From positions 434,001 through 498,000 of the forward strand of contig JAZGUH010000534.1 of assembly GCA_037893225.1 (NCBI GenBank): a stretch of DNA of 64,000 nt, read 5' to 3'. Shown here piece by piece: positions 20,739 to 32,479 of the stretch. Numbering within the stretch: the first letter of the stretch is position 1; each line of letters starts with the position of its first letter. Made by a program: the position numbers and the translations under genes. Below the pieces are notes generated by a model. That model did not search any database. It was not told the origin of the DNA and saw nothing but the letters and a program-made list of their open reading frames with translations. The stretch is from Hippasteria phrygiana (lineage: Eukaryota; Echinodermata; Asteroidea; Valvatida; Goniasteridae).

Positions 20739-20989
20739 CGAAAGACCTTGTGTTAAAAATTGCACAACATAAAAGTAAACCAAAAAGAACTATGAAATGT
20801 ATTAAAACCAACCTTTACTCTAAAAAAACATACACACTTTAATTGATCTTGTTAGCTTTCAATTCAGTATACTGTTTGTGGTGTTTAAAACCTAATCTGG
20901 GGCGTATTTTACTTCATTTTGCGATAACCACTATATACTTCTCCAGCAAAGTCAAGGCTAGGTGCAAATACATTGCCGTTGTGATGGCG

Positions 20990-22630
20990 CTGCTTTTGCA
21001 TTCTATTTAAACAATCGCAGTTGCATTGACTTGTGCCATTGATCAAAAAACCATCACTTGACCCTGATAGCCTTGGGAATTACCGACCAGTTTCAAACCT
21101 CTCTTTCCTGTCCAAGATTACTGAGCGCTGTGTTGCTGCTCGGTTAACTAGTCATCTTGACACGTACAACTTGCACGCTGAGAGACAGTCTGCCTATCGC
21201 AGACATCACTCTACAGAGACAGCACTTGTCCGTGTTTCTAACGACATTCTTCGAGCTGTGGATACTCATGGGGAGGTTGTTCTTGTTCTGTTGGATTTGA
21301 CAGCCGCTTTTGATACAATAGACCATAGTATTTTCTTACAAAGACTTTCAAACCGTTATGGTGTAACCGGAACGGCTCTCCAATGGTTCAAGTCATACCT
21401 TTCTGGTCGCACTCAATCAGTTGTGATTGACGGTGCGCAGTCGGAACCGGCAACTCTGACGAACGGCGTTCCACAGGGCTCCGTACTAGGCCCATTGTGC
21501 TTTACAATGTACATCGCACCTCTCGAGGAAGTTGTTGCATCATTCGATGGTGTCCAGTTGATGTCATACGCTGATGACACACAACTCTACATGGTCATCA
21601 ACCCCTCCGAGAAAACTGTTGCAGTTTCGAAACTTGAACAATGCATCAACAGCGTGAAATCCTGGATGATCGCGAATAGGCTTAAACTCAATGGGAGAAA
21701 GACAGAGGTTCTGCACATCACATCCAAGTTCCTCAGGCGGTCATCATTTATTGACACAATCACGGTTGGTTCGAATGTTACTCATACAGCGTCTGTTATA
21801 CGCAACCTAGGGGTAACATTTAATAAACATGGTGGCATGACAACACACATTAATAATGTATGTCGGGCTGCAAATTTGGCATTACGTAGGATTGGGCAGA
21901 TTCGCAAATATCTTGATCAGCCAACTGCTGAGAAACTTGTTCACGCATTTATCACCTCGCGCTTAGACTATTGCAATAGTTTGTTGTTTTGTTTGCCAGA
22001 CCGTGAGATTGCTAAGTTGCAACAAGTTCAAAATGCTGCTGCCAGAATGGTGACACGTGTAAAAAAGTATCACCATATAACACCGGTCCTAGTGCAATTG
22101 CATTGGCTGCCAGTCCGCAAGCGGATTTTGTTTAAGATATTGTTGCTAACGTATAAAGCACTCCACGGGCTTGCACCTAGTTATATTATTGAATTATTGG
22201 TAGATCACAGGCCGATCCGCTCACTAAGATCTAGTAGTAAACATCTGTTAAAACTGGCCACAAAATCAACATCATATGGTGATAGAGCATTCTCAGCAGC
22301 TGCTCCTAAAGTTTGGAATGAGCTTCCACTGTTTATTAGATGTGCTGAGTCTTTAGATGATTTTAAGAAATTGCTGAAGGCCCATCTTTTTACTTGTAAT
22401 TAAACATCAGTCTGCATGTTATTCTTGTTTTAGTATTTTGCAATTTTAACTTTTTAACTTGTTTGTTCATGCAAATATTGTGTGATTGTGGTGTTTCATG
22501 TAAAATGTAAGCTGGTTATATCGTTTTCATTTGATTGTTAAGCGCTTTGAGGAATTTTTGATTCATATTGCGCTATATTAATGTGGTATTATTTTTTTTT
22601 TATTAATATTATTATTATTATTATTATTGA
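20990..22630 (+). mobile_element. L2-like LINE, 3' half with open RT frame
   Basis: The element enters within the RT domain and ends in a 3' UTR with AAGCGCTTTGAG..GCGCTATATTAA followed by an ATT repeat (to ~22630), the usual 3' end of L2-group LINEs. The 5' part, including the endonuclease, is missing. No target-site duplication was identified. Confidence 0.85.
21033..22403 (+). CDS. L2-like reverse transcriptase fragment
   Basis: 456 residues are open without stop or frameshift. RT motifs in order are NYRPVSNLSFLSK, an LLDLTAAFDTIDH box, GVPQGSVLGPL, the catalytic SYADDTQLY (~residue 182), then LNGRKTEVL. The post-RT region has LDYCNSLLFCLP, LHWLPVRKRILFK and YKALHGLAPSYI, characteristic of L2/CR1-group ORF2 C-termini. 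The first Met is arbitrary: the sequence upstream is the truncated RT start. It would copy element RNA at a nicked target site, but without an endonuclease this fragment is not autonomous. The intact frame suggests a fairly young insertion. Confidence 0.85.
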   Translation: MPLIKKPSLDPDSLGNYRPVSNLSFLSKITERCVAARLTSHLDTYNLHAERQSAYRRHHSTETALVRVSNDILRAVDTHGEVVLVLLDLTAAFDTIDHSIFLQRLSNRYGVTGTALQWFKSYLSGRTQSVVIDGAQSEPATLTNGVPQGSVLGPLCFTMYIAPLEEVVASFDGVQLMSYADDTQLYMVINPSEKTVAVSKLEQCINSVKSWMIANRLKLNGRKTEVLHITSKFLRRSSFIDTITVGSNVTHTASVIRNLGVTFNKHGGMTTHINNVCRAANLALRRIGQIRKYLDQPTAEKLVHAFITSRLDYCNSLLFCLPDREIAKLQQVQNAAARMVTRVKKYHHITPVLVQLHWLPVRKRILFKILLLTYKALHGLAPSYIIELLVDHRPIRSLRSSSKHLLKLATKSTSYGDRAFSAAAPKVWNELPLFIRCAESLDDFKKLLKAHLFTCN

Positions 22631-22895
22631 GAAAAAAATTGAAGAAATATAATGTTTGAGGTTGATTGTTAAATATGGGACATGACCTCTGACCTAAAGC
22701 AGTGAAAAAATGGCTTCTACATGTACTAGTGCTATATGTAGACACAGCCACTTGCAAAATAATGAAAAGCCACTAAATCCTAAATCACAGCATTGATACT
22801 CGGTGGCCTTAGATGCACACTAACACACAAAATATGCATGGCAACATTTTTGTAAATGTTTTATTTGTGCATATTTCGGTTGCTATATCTATTAG

Positions 22896-23336
22896 CCAGT
22901 TCGCGCCGGGATTATTTTTGCAGAACATTTTCTATTTTCCAAAAAGGCAAAATATAGCAGCCAACTTCTGACATACAATGTACAGCCAAATGCCACAAAT
23001 ACTGATTTGCAAGAGTCATTTCAACAGTATTTGTACAGTATTTCTTGCCGAAACCTCATATATTTCAATACTCCGGGTGCGCCCACCGGAGTGTAAATTG
23101 TAGAACAACAGGCCGTGCACAGCGGCCAAGTTTAAGTTCAATTTCAACAGACGGTCCGCCTCCACAGACTTCTCGGACTTTGTGTGTGTGTGTGTGTACA
23201 CAAAACAATTGAGGGATTAGCGTGTTGAGACGTCACCCGGAGGCGAGTCGAGGCAAGCTTGACGATTTTACCCATCAGCCGTGCCCGTGTATAAAACCAG
23301 CCAGATCGTGTTAACACGTCCTCCGACGCGAACTGG
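22896..23336. mobile_element. TTAA-type MITE
   Basis: The inverted ends CCAGTTCGCG(C/T)CGG are flanked by TTAG (22892) and TTAA (23337). This resembles a TTAA-targeting (piggyBac-type) element whose left flank has mutated. It contains a GTGTGT run near 23179-23196 and no gene. Confidence 0.65.
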
Positions 23337-23340
23337 TTAA

Positions 23341-24881
23341 GTGGGTTTGTTATATATTTAATTATTGTTCAGTAATAAACTTCATGCTATTTTTTACTCT
23401 GTTCAAGAGGAAGTTGATTTGCTCAGAGAAATCTATCATTTTGTAGTTTTATGTAGATTAAGGTATTGTTACATCCCCGCATTCAACCGGAATGGGAAGG
23501 GGGTGCTTGAGTAATGTAACAATTATTTGTGCTGTCCATTATCTGTGACAACTGCAATTACAGCTCTCAGAGTCCATTACCGCCCATCTTGATTAATTAT
23601 ACAATAAGGGCTTCCCCTGTAGCCAATCATCAGGGCAATCCTATTTAACTGAAATAATCCAACTATGAAATGTCCGACTATTTATTATTCCTAGAACAAA
23701 CTGAATGTGCATTTTAAAATTGTAAAATTATCCAATCAACTCTGACAAGTTGTTTACCCTTTGTTGACATGTCCCATCAACCCGATTCTGGCCCACGTTG
23801 TTGCCATGGAGACAGGGGTTTTCACCATGCTTTGATATCCTCTAAACCCGCCATTACAAACATAGGAATCACAAATGCATACACCTGTAATTGTGAGCTA
23901 ATTATGCCTATTATACAAACCTATAGAATTTGGCGCGGTAAATTTTGATGTCGCAGGTTTTGTAAGTCCTACGTCAAATTACAGCTAATATGATTGGACA
24001 ATATTTCACAAGCTGCCTTCACGTGATTCGATAGGTCAATTAGTATCGACATGACTCAAGCACTTTTGTCTTTGTATACGTACTGTGAGCATATAAACCA
24101 GGTCCCTCTGTCCTGTTCATTCCAGAACTCACTTAATCATCTTTTTTTTCAGTAGAATTTTCAACCGCGTATCTTTTGTTTCTCAACCGGATAATGAAGT
24201 CAGTTCTTCAGCTTGGGAAAAAGTTGCAACAGATTCTCATTCTATATGCTCTCGTACTGTTTCTGTGGCATTTTTGAGAGATGTTGTTGAAGCATGCCGA
24301 CGATCATGCAAGTTCAACTATGGTGAGAACTGAGAAACTCTTTCTTGAGTTTAAAGAAAGTGACGGATAACAACTGGATGACAGGAATATTTTGATGTCG
24401 GGAATAATGATCTCTCTCGGGCGATCTTCAATGTTATTACTACCACTCAATCTGGAAAATTGATGACCCATTGATATACCAATATGTGATAAAAGCCCAT
24501 GTCAATACAGAGGATAGAATTACAACCGATGAGTATACCACTAAACGGGGGGGGGGGGGGGGGGGGGTGTCATTGATATACCGGACTGTCGAAAATGCGA
24601 CCTATGTTTGCGACACGTCCCCGTGTGGCCATTTGTACCGAGTTACCCCTAGGTAAGGCTTCATGTTAATTGCTGTCCAACCCTTTCACTCATCCTTGGG
24701 CAAAAATCGGTTTGGACGGATACAAAAAAACCACCAAATGCCATTGCATTTACGGATGTAAGCCTACCAATCACTGCTGCCGAAAGCGGATGATTTTTTA
24801 ATAAGAGAAATCAGTCAAGTTGTCTACTGACATATGAACATGTTAAGTTATTTGTTGTTCCAATAACCAGTTCTGTTTTAA
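23341..24881. other. No gene seen; poly-G tract
   Basis: No coding frame is convincing. A TATAAA at about 24093, followed by a TTTTTTTTCAG acceptor-like site near 24151, could belong to an unseen transcript, but nothing confirms one. Twenty-one G bases lie at 24547-24567. Confidence 0.4.
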
Positions 24882-25091
24882 CCCCTTGCGTACGGATGAC
24901 GCCATATGGCGTAAAAAAAAAGTGCCACAGGCCGGATGACGCCAATTGCAGCCATTTGTGCAGTTTCAATCCATTGTTGGATTATTGTTTATGTTACGCT
25001 TGACTGCACAACCACATTGTAGCGGTTCGCCTGGCTGCCAGAACCGCTGCCACACTCCGACGTCTCCGGTAAAAAAAACGTACTCAAGGTG
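24882..25091. mobile_element. TTAA-flanked MITE (210 bp)
   Basis: TTAA at 24878-24881 and 25092-25095 brackets inverted ends C(C/A)CCTTG(C/A)GTACG. The interior shares a TGGATTATTGT..TTACGCTTG(A/G)CTGCACA segment with the element at 44478-44793 and with sequence at 39110-39330. Confidence 0.7.
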
Positions 25092-26793
25092 TTAAACAAA
25101 TCCCGTGTGTAATATTTTTTAGCTGGGTAAACCCAATCCACGATCTCCAGCTCCGTGTACCCAGACTAGACTAGTCAAGACGTAATGTGCAACATGTGTG
25201 CGACATATGCATCATGCATGTTAGTTATCAGCCAATCAAAAATGTAGTAGAAGCATACATCACGCAACGGGTGACCTAATATGGAACTTAAGGGCGTGGT
25301 TACTAGATGATTGGCACACATAATACAGCAACCACGCAAAATCGTGAACATTTCAACGATGTACCCTGCATACACAGTTGATCGTTACTAAATTCGTCCC
25401 ACAAGTTGTGCTCTACATGTATGTCTCGGAATCGGTAATATATTTTGCAGCATAAGTTAAAAAATCAACTTATCGAAATGTGTTTAACTTTCGTAAAATG
25501 TTTGCTAAATTCACGTTCGCATTCGTGCAGAGTATCGGAACCGGCCTTAAACTGACATTATGAAAAATATGCCCAGTACCCGATCGGCGCCCAGCACATC
25601 TATATTTTTTTTCCTAGCAACAACTGCGGTGGATCAATCCCTAAACCAGTGAATCAAGTGCAGTCTTCAGTCTTTAACTTGTACATAGGTATAATTGATA
25701 TATCGAATATAATCAATGTTGGATCTCTGCTATATCGGTTACTAAAACATATATCAGATGAAAATATTTCTCAAGAGGATTGGTACTATAGGACCATCTT
25801 ATGAATAGCGAGCTTTCAGATTGAAACATATCAATTTGGGTTTCATTTTATAATCGGAAACCTTTGAGAAGCTGGTGGCAGCAGAGTAAGCAGTCCTTTT
25901 CCATTGTTCTCACCAGTCGTGTGCATGCTCAGAACTGCGCGCACATGCTCGGAACTGCGCGCACATGCTCGGAACTGCGCGCACATGCTCGGAACTGCGC
26001 GCACATGCTCGGAACTGCGCGCACATGCGTACATGGAACGGGGACCATAGCATGAAACAGCCACAGGAGCCATACGTGAGGCAAGTCTAGTGAACCTGGG
26101 AAGGGGGAGGTTAGAGCAGTCCATTATCTAATTAGCACACCCGAACTCTCATATGAGACTTGCAGCAGCCAATCAGGGCAGTCTTGATTCATCAAAATCA
26201 AATTAAGAGATAACTGGCTATCATTCGATGTTGCTGCAGTTTATTAGAATCCTGACAGCTTGATTGCATCTTATCAACTAAATAATTGTCTTGTCAACTA
26301 AATAGACCTTCAATATACTCTCGTATAATTATTTAAAAAGGGGATAAATCCTAATTATCTTCCAAAGAGCACTTAGTCTACATGAGGCAACACCGGCCTT
26401 CTGCCTGCGTAGGTGTGCGTATTATCTCCGGCAATCTACGTGTTCTAGGACTCATCAGTCCATCTAAATTTCTGAGGGCCAACACCCTTGCACTGCAACT
26501 GCATCCTTTAATTTTCGTCTACTTGCAAAAAAATCAAACCATTTGGTTTGGTTTCTGACTCTGTACATAAACTGAATGGGATATCTTTCTTTCAGCTCAG
26601 GTGGAGCTTCTATGGATTCTTCAACATGATGATTTCATCACAGCCTGCGATATTCTTTTAAAGTTCATCTTGGGTGGAAACAGACAAGATCTTTATTGTG
26701 ACACGGTATACAGAAAGAAGTCTGGCACGACATTACTTTATAAAGGATCTCATTCAATTTTTCTAACAAGGAAAGTTTATCGCAAAGACAACC
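25092..26793. other. No gene; upstream region of GPCR pseudogene
   Basis: It contains the 20-bp minisatellite at 25922-26030. A TTTCTTTCAG acceptor-like site at about 26588-26597 lies 200 bp before the pseudogene ATG and might have joined a 5' UTR exon. Otherwise nothing is recognised. Confidence 0.4.
25922..26030. repeat. 20-bp minisatellite
   Basis: About 5.4 units of CACATGCTCGGAACTGCGCG, nearly perfect. Open frames on both strands here are by-products of the repeat. Confidence 0.95.
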
Positions 26794-27730
26794 ATGAATG
26801 CGACGGGTTTAAACACATCTGTGATGCCCCAAGACGAGTTATCCTTTAACCAAGACCCCATCATAATTTTTGCCGATGTGCTACTAATTCTTACAATCTT
26901 TCTCACTGCAATTCTAAACCCGCTGTGCCTCATCGCACTTCATCGTGCCAACGGCATCCAAGAAACGACCAAGATGTTTATGGCGTCACTCACCATATCC
27001 GACCTCTGTTGTGGGTTTTTGACCGGAATTCCGGCACTGATGTTCGGTGCATTCAGAAAATGGATATTCGGGGACTTTCTGTGCACTTTAACAGGAATCA
27101 CGATTCCGACTTTCTGCACACTGAGTATCATGTCCCTCGTCTTGCTAACAATATTGACCGATTCATTGCCATCGTCCATCCCCTGCGCTATCCGAGTCTG
27201 ATGACTCTGATAAGGTCAAAGGTCATCATTGCTTCCTTATGGATTTTAACAATTCTTATCAGTGTAATTTGTTTGGCCTGTATAAAACCGCACTCATACA
27301 AGACAGTCGGTGTATGCTTACATGTCCTCAATGCTTCTATGTGTACGTCCTTTCAATTATGACATTACTTACAATTATTCTAGTACTTTACATGTATATT
27401 CTGAAAGTAGCTCGACGTCAGTCACAGCGAATTGCTGCCCAAAATCACATGGGCAACCATCCAGATGGACAGAACGCTCCGCAGCCAATCAGCACAAAGT
27501 CCGCGACTACCGTGTTCATCATAACGGCTGCTGTCTTTTGTTGCTGGACCCCTGAAATTCTCTTCTTGTACTTAGTGTCTCAAGGTGCCATCACAAATGA
27601 GGACTACTTTTCCATATTTTCACAAATTGTGGTGTTAACCAATGGCTGGCTGAACGTGGTCATCTATTACTGGAGGAACAAGGAGCTCCGACAAGCACTA
27701 CACAGTTTGCTGCCCTCACGCTGCTACTAA
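26794..27730 (+). pseudogene. Class A GPCR pseudogene, paralogue of the 18.1-kb gene
   Basis: Three frames together read as the same receptor family. Helices 1-3 lie in frame 1 (26794-27147; LNPLCLIALHRANGIQETTK matches the paralogue). DRF and helix 4 lie in a second frame (from ~27150). Helices 5-7 lie in a third frame (from ~27300), with ARRQSQRIAAQNH, CCWTP and GWLNVVIYYWRNKELRQA. The breaks are just before the DRY-like motif (~27148) and in extracellular loop 2 (~27290-27310). Each is explained by loss of one base or gain of two. They do not compensate, so no full receptor can be made unless the assembly has errors. The tandem same-strand layout implies local duplication. The rest of the sequence is well conserved, so inactivation looks recent. 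Confidence 0.85.
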
Positions 27731-29052
27731 GTATTCACTCCATTACCCTCCACGCTAAACAATGAACTAATCAACTGTTGAACACACCCTCCATTCACAA
27801 CCACCAGCCCTCAATGTCAAGGTTGGTGTTTTGCAATTATTTGCTCTGCATACAGGGAACTGTACATAAGGATCTATTAAGATCCCACAAAATTGACTTT
27901 TAAATACAACCTGCACCAAGCATCTGCACAAACAATTTACTATCACTCTCAATGTTTGGTTTGCCAATCTGAATGTGTTTTACGGCTCTTTTATTAGTAA
28001 CTGCTTGGATTTTATGCTAATGTGAATTTACATATTTATGAAAACAGGAGAGATGTCACACAAGGGGAAAGCTTAAGTGGAGTAGCTAATTATGCATGAA
28101 TATAATTTCCTAATGTTTGTGTTTCTGCTTTTTTGCGCTATAACCAGTAAGTGAATAACTTTAATGTGTAAACTTCTACAGTAAGTCTAATTTTAACTTC
28201 TTCTTTTTGCACTGTTAGTGCCTGAACTGTATAGTGAGTACTTAGATTGTATAGCAACAGCACTCTCACGTCAGGATATAGCTTGGACATTTTAAAAACT
28301 GAAAAAGAACACAATTCTCATTTCAAGTCTAAAATGGGAATTCCATTATGCTTAAAACAGTTCAGAAGCAGTGATATTAGCACAAAATATCTTTATCAAC
28401 AAAAAGAGCGTCCTAACGTTTCATACCATAAGCAACTTGCTCAAGTTCGAGAAAGAACTGAGAAAGAACTAGTTTAAGTTTGAAATGTTACATCAGCTAA
28501 TTTAGTTGATTTGTATATTTCAGTTCAATCCAGTCAGTTAGCAGTTTGCAGCAGTTTTATTCATTTTCACAAAATATCTTTGAGGATGACTTTTATTTTG
28601 CTGAACCTTAAACACCACTGGGTTAAGAAACTGAATTCCTCACTCGTGGAATTTGGTTCAGGAAAAAAGGTTTGTTTTCCTGTGTCAATCTACAGGTAAA
28701 GCAATATAGCTGCTGGATATGCTGTTATTTAGCCGTGTATCTATGTATGGTATTTGTATTGTATTAATGTTTTGTGTTTATACAAAGAAATGTAACAATT
28801 TTTAGTTGGAAAGAAGTCACAGACCAGATGGACTAGGGCAATGAAACTATTCAACTCTTTCACATTTTGCCTTTTGTTAGTACATGTAACTCAAACTTAT
28901 ATGTAAATACGTAACCACTGTATTTATTTTCAACTGACAAAACTGTATTTTGCTAACTATGGTCAAGTCACTTGTATGAGGAGTTAATGAATCAATCAAA
29001 CTGAATCGACTGACTTTACATGTATATGATTGATAAAATATTATGCCCTGTA
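27731..29052. other. No gene seen
   Basis: AT-rich DNA with one 76-codon plus-strand frame (28247-28477) and one of 62 codons (28511-28699). Neither shows a domain, good context or splice pattern, so I leave them uncalled. Confidence 0.4.
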
Positions 29053-29227
29053 CAGGGACGGATCTAGGCTTTAACTAAGGGGGGGGGGGGGGGGGGGGGG
29101 TACCTGAGGTGATTGGCCTACACACCCCAGCGTGCTTGGGGGTCCGGGGCATTAAACCCGTACAGCCCAAGGGGGGGGGGGGGGGTTAAACCCCCACCCC
29201 CCCCCCCCCCCCGTAGATCCGCCACTG
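29053..29227. mobile_element. hAT-like MITE with poly-G/poly-C interior
   Basis: The inverted ends CAG(G/T)G(A/G)CGGATCTA enclose long G runs (29079-29100, 29171-29185) and a C run before the right end. No matching 8-bp duplication remains in the flanks. The end sequence is a pattern seen in hAT-type MITEs of many animals. Confidence 0.6.
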
Positions 29228-29680
29228 CTATAGTCCTTGATCGAACTTGCTCCTAGTTGCCCTCCTTTTTTTTCGCAAACCCTACAAATGAAGTAAACAA
29301 TTCTAGCATTGAAATAAGCACTTGCAACGTCAATAAATCAGATCAATTGTTCCACTCCACAGATTTTTGGGGTCCTTTTCTTCTGTCAATAGAGCCAGAT
29401 ACTGAGCTAAACATTCAAGCGGATTTGGTGATAATATACAGTACTTCCAGAGACACCATTTGGGAGTTACAAAATGTGTGATGTCCTATTTAAAGAAATT
29501 TGTTTTCCAACTGGGAGCTAAGAAACTATAATAATGTGGTCTTGTGAAGGAAAAGGAAAGCATTTCGATTTACATTTTTACAATACTGCAAATTGATGCC
29601 TGAAATAATCATTAAATAATTGGACATTAACTTCTGATCAATCTATCATTCACATTACTATAGGGTAAAGACAGACTAAA

Positions 29681-30420
29681 GAAAATTAAACCAGCTGGGA
29701 AATTAGATGTAGAAGATACCCTCAAAGTCACCGCTACGGTAGGTGGGTGCTCTAGCTACGCAGGCTTGGTTAGTGAGTCAAGGTATACTTCCACAAAATG
29801 TAGTAAATACAGCGTAAACTAAATAAATATAATATAAATGGCCGAATAAGGCGGAGAAAATTTTGAAATGGGTGACCTTATAATCAAGAAGATAATAATG
29901 TAGATGACGAGGCCAATCTTTGATTGGGACGAAACTTTTATCGACGAGACTAGTCTTTCACTTCCGCCCCCACCAAAGACAGTTGGTGAAGCTATTGATA
30001 GGACAGATCGACTTTCTTCTTACAAAAATTACGCTGATGCAAAAGATTTTGATGATTCTATGGAAATCAAAGATTATAGTAGAAACCTAGACGTGAGTAT
30101 AGGATATGAAAATTTTAGTAAAGAAGAAGATGGTATTTATTACGGAAAAATATAGATAACGTGGGATAAAAATCCTGATAGGTTTGTAGGTATTGATACG
30201 TTAAAACAAAGAATTAATAAAGCTAGATATAATGCACCTATATTTATACAAAAAAAGATTGGGTTTGGTAATACCTAATAAAGAACAATTACAAAAGGCG
30301 CAACAAGAATTAAATCAGATACAACCCGAAACGACCGAGTTGAGTAATCTTCCAAAAGCAGCCGATGATGTTGGCGACATCTTGGAAGAAGTAGTGGATA
30401 CACAAACGCGAAGTGAAGGA
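29681..30420 (+). pseudogene. Degenerate coding-like module, copy 2
   Basis: Second copy of the 867-1605 module. The frame 29904-30155 gives a continuous acidic piece (SLPPPPKTVGEAIDRT, then a Asp/Glu-rich stretch). The frame 30232-30420 carries the LVIPNKEQLQKAQQELNQIQ helix-like region. Stops and small indels break it. Together the two copies allow the ancestral frame to be followed, but the family is not recognised. Confidence 0.45.
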
Positions 30421-31368
30421 TTATTGATTGATTTATATATATATTTATTACATTTCTTTACCCAGGGTGTGCCAAACAGTTTAAAACTGGTTTCCATTGG
30501 GGCCCTGCATATTATTAGTTAAAACTGAATATTTACACCTTCATACAAAATATTTAAACAAATACAATAATGTTTACACAAATAGATATATTTTCGGTTA
30601 ACTTTTCAACTCTCCAGTAGAAGCCTATTTCTGATTTACGCCATGGGCAAAACACCCGCGAAAAACTTTTTAGGGTGAAAAACAAGGGGAAATTTGGCAA
30701 CCAAGTTTATAACTCCGCAGATCAGCGTAAATGGCAGAAATATCACTGATAGATGGCTTTACGTAGCTCCGATTTAAATGTTAAGGAGTTTATGGTTCTC
30801 ATTTGTTCAGGCAGATTATTCCATATACTGGCACCACTCACAGCGAAACTTGTCACGTAGCATTCCTTTTTGGCGAAAGGAACTTTTAGTGCCATTTGGG
30901 TCGATTGTCGTGTTTCACGAATCACTGTAAGTTGTGTGAACAGATTTGTCATGTACAAAGGAGTCATTTTGTTAAGGTTTTTGAAAACAAGGATAGCCTT
31001 TTTGGACTGAACTCTTTAATTAAGAGGAATCCAATTTAGTCTGGCAAACATATCAGCTGAGGATGTGAGGGAGGTACATTTAAGAATTATCCGTGCGGCT
31101 CTTTTAGACATTTGTTGAGGGTATTGTCGTGAGATATGTACCTTCCTGCCCACACCGTACAGCAATACTCTAACGATGGCATAACTAAACTTACAAAGAG
31201 TGTGTGCAGGCTGCTTTGGGGAACGTAATCACGAATTCTGTTTAACACACCCAATTTAGACGAAACAGTTTTCCTTACGTATTCAACATGTGTACCCCAA
31301 CTTAATGTTTCATCAACAACTACACCCAAGCATTTAAAGAATTCACTTTTTCGATAACCTTATCAGCA
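30421..31368 (-). mobile_element. LINE 3' end, second copy
   Basis: Same LINE family and same junction to the coding-like module as at 1606. It includes the C-terminal GASIWNNLPEQMR frame (30743-30967) and the post-RT frame (31087-31329). It is cut at 31368 by the long-inverted-repeat element. The shared junction shows that module plus LINE moved or duplicated as one unit. Confidence 0.8.
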
Positions 31369-32339
31369 ATTTTTTTCAATCAAATATAATTCGGATTATT
31401 TGTGACCTGTTCATATCATGTCGCATATCAATGGAAAGCTGATGTGGTCACCTTTACAACGATACCACATTTGTAGCAATCAGTTGTTTGGAGCTAGGGC
31501 TCGGCAACTCTGTCGTGAATGCAGGGGGGTCACAAACTGAATGTGCCAAATTCGCCATTATCTGTGTTCAACAAAACAACCAACGCTGTCAGTAACAAAT
31601 AAACTCTGTGACAAGGAATATATAACACATATTGCACTTTATTTAATTTGTCAATTGTACACCTTTATTGAACAACAGCAGTCATGAGCTTCAGTAGCGG
31701 GTGGAAGATTTCTGGGACATCCCAGCTTCAATTTGCCCTATGGCACGGGCCCTATCCAGATTGGATAATCGTGGCATGATAATGTTTTGAGTAGAAACAA
31801 AATGACCACATGAACAGTGCCAAAGGCTTACTGTTTGTGAGACTGGAATATCAGTGTTTACAGGTTAATTGTCGACCATTCAGGAATGTATGGGGAGGCA
31901 TTTTGCATACATTCATGGTAGCCCACCTGTAATCACTGCTAATACAGTCTCAAAAGCAGTACCATTAAAAACAATCCAATCCCAAAAACAATTTTTTTAA
32001 ATCCAATAGTGTTGGTATTCTAATGCATAGAGCAGCAGATGTTTGTTACTCATAAAGGAGGTTCAAAACTGTCTGTTCAATGAAGCATAATATTGACAAT
32101 ATGTCTGGTTTATTCCTTATTACTGACAGAGTTGGATATTTTGTTGAGGACCGATAATGGCGAATTTGGCACATTCAGTTTGTGACCCCCCTGCATTCAC
32201 GATAGAGTTGCCGAGCCCTCAAACAACTGATTGCTACAAATGTGGTATCGTTGTAAAGGTGATCACATCAGCTTTCCATTGATATGCGACATGATATGAA
32301 CAGGTCACAAATAATCCGAAATATATTTGATTAAAAAAA
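31369..32339. mobile_element. Foldback DNA element with ~195-bp inverted ends
   Basis: The left arm (31369-31562) and right arm (32148-32339) are inverted copies at an estimated 95% or better identity, beginning TTTTTT(C)AATCAAATATA. The ~590-bp interior has no coding frame. The LINE at its left edge does not resume on its right, so insertion was accompanied by loss or the flank was changed. The high arm identity suggests recent activity or arm conversion. Confidence 0.85.
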
Positions 32340-32387
32340 TTGCGAAACTTTTTTTGAGGGGTTATAGTAACAAATAATATTAATCAA

Positions 32388-32476
32388 TCCAACAAACAAA
32401 CAAACAAACAAACAAACACCCCAACAAACAAACAAACAAACAAACAAACAAACAAACAAACAAACAAACAAACAAA
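32388..32476. repeat. AAAC microsatellite
   Basis: About 21 units of CAAA/AAAC with one interruption (CACCCCAA). The cysteine/phenylalanine-rich minus-strand frame over it is an artefact. Confidence 0.95.
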
Positions 32477-32479
32477 AAC

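Noticed and set aside
25843..26124. Frames on both strands around 26 kb
   Set aside because: Generated by the 20-bp minisatellite.
26601..26849. 82-codon plus-strand frame overlapping the start of the GPCR pseudogene
   Set aside because: No domain; more likely 5' UTR after an acceptor-like site.
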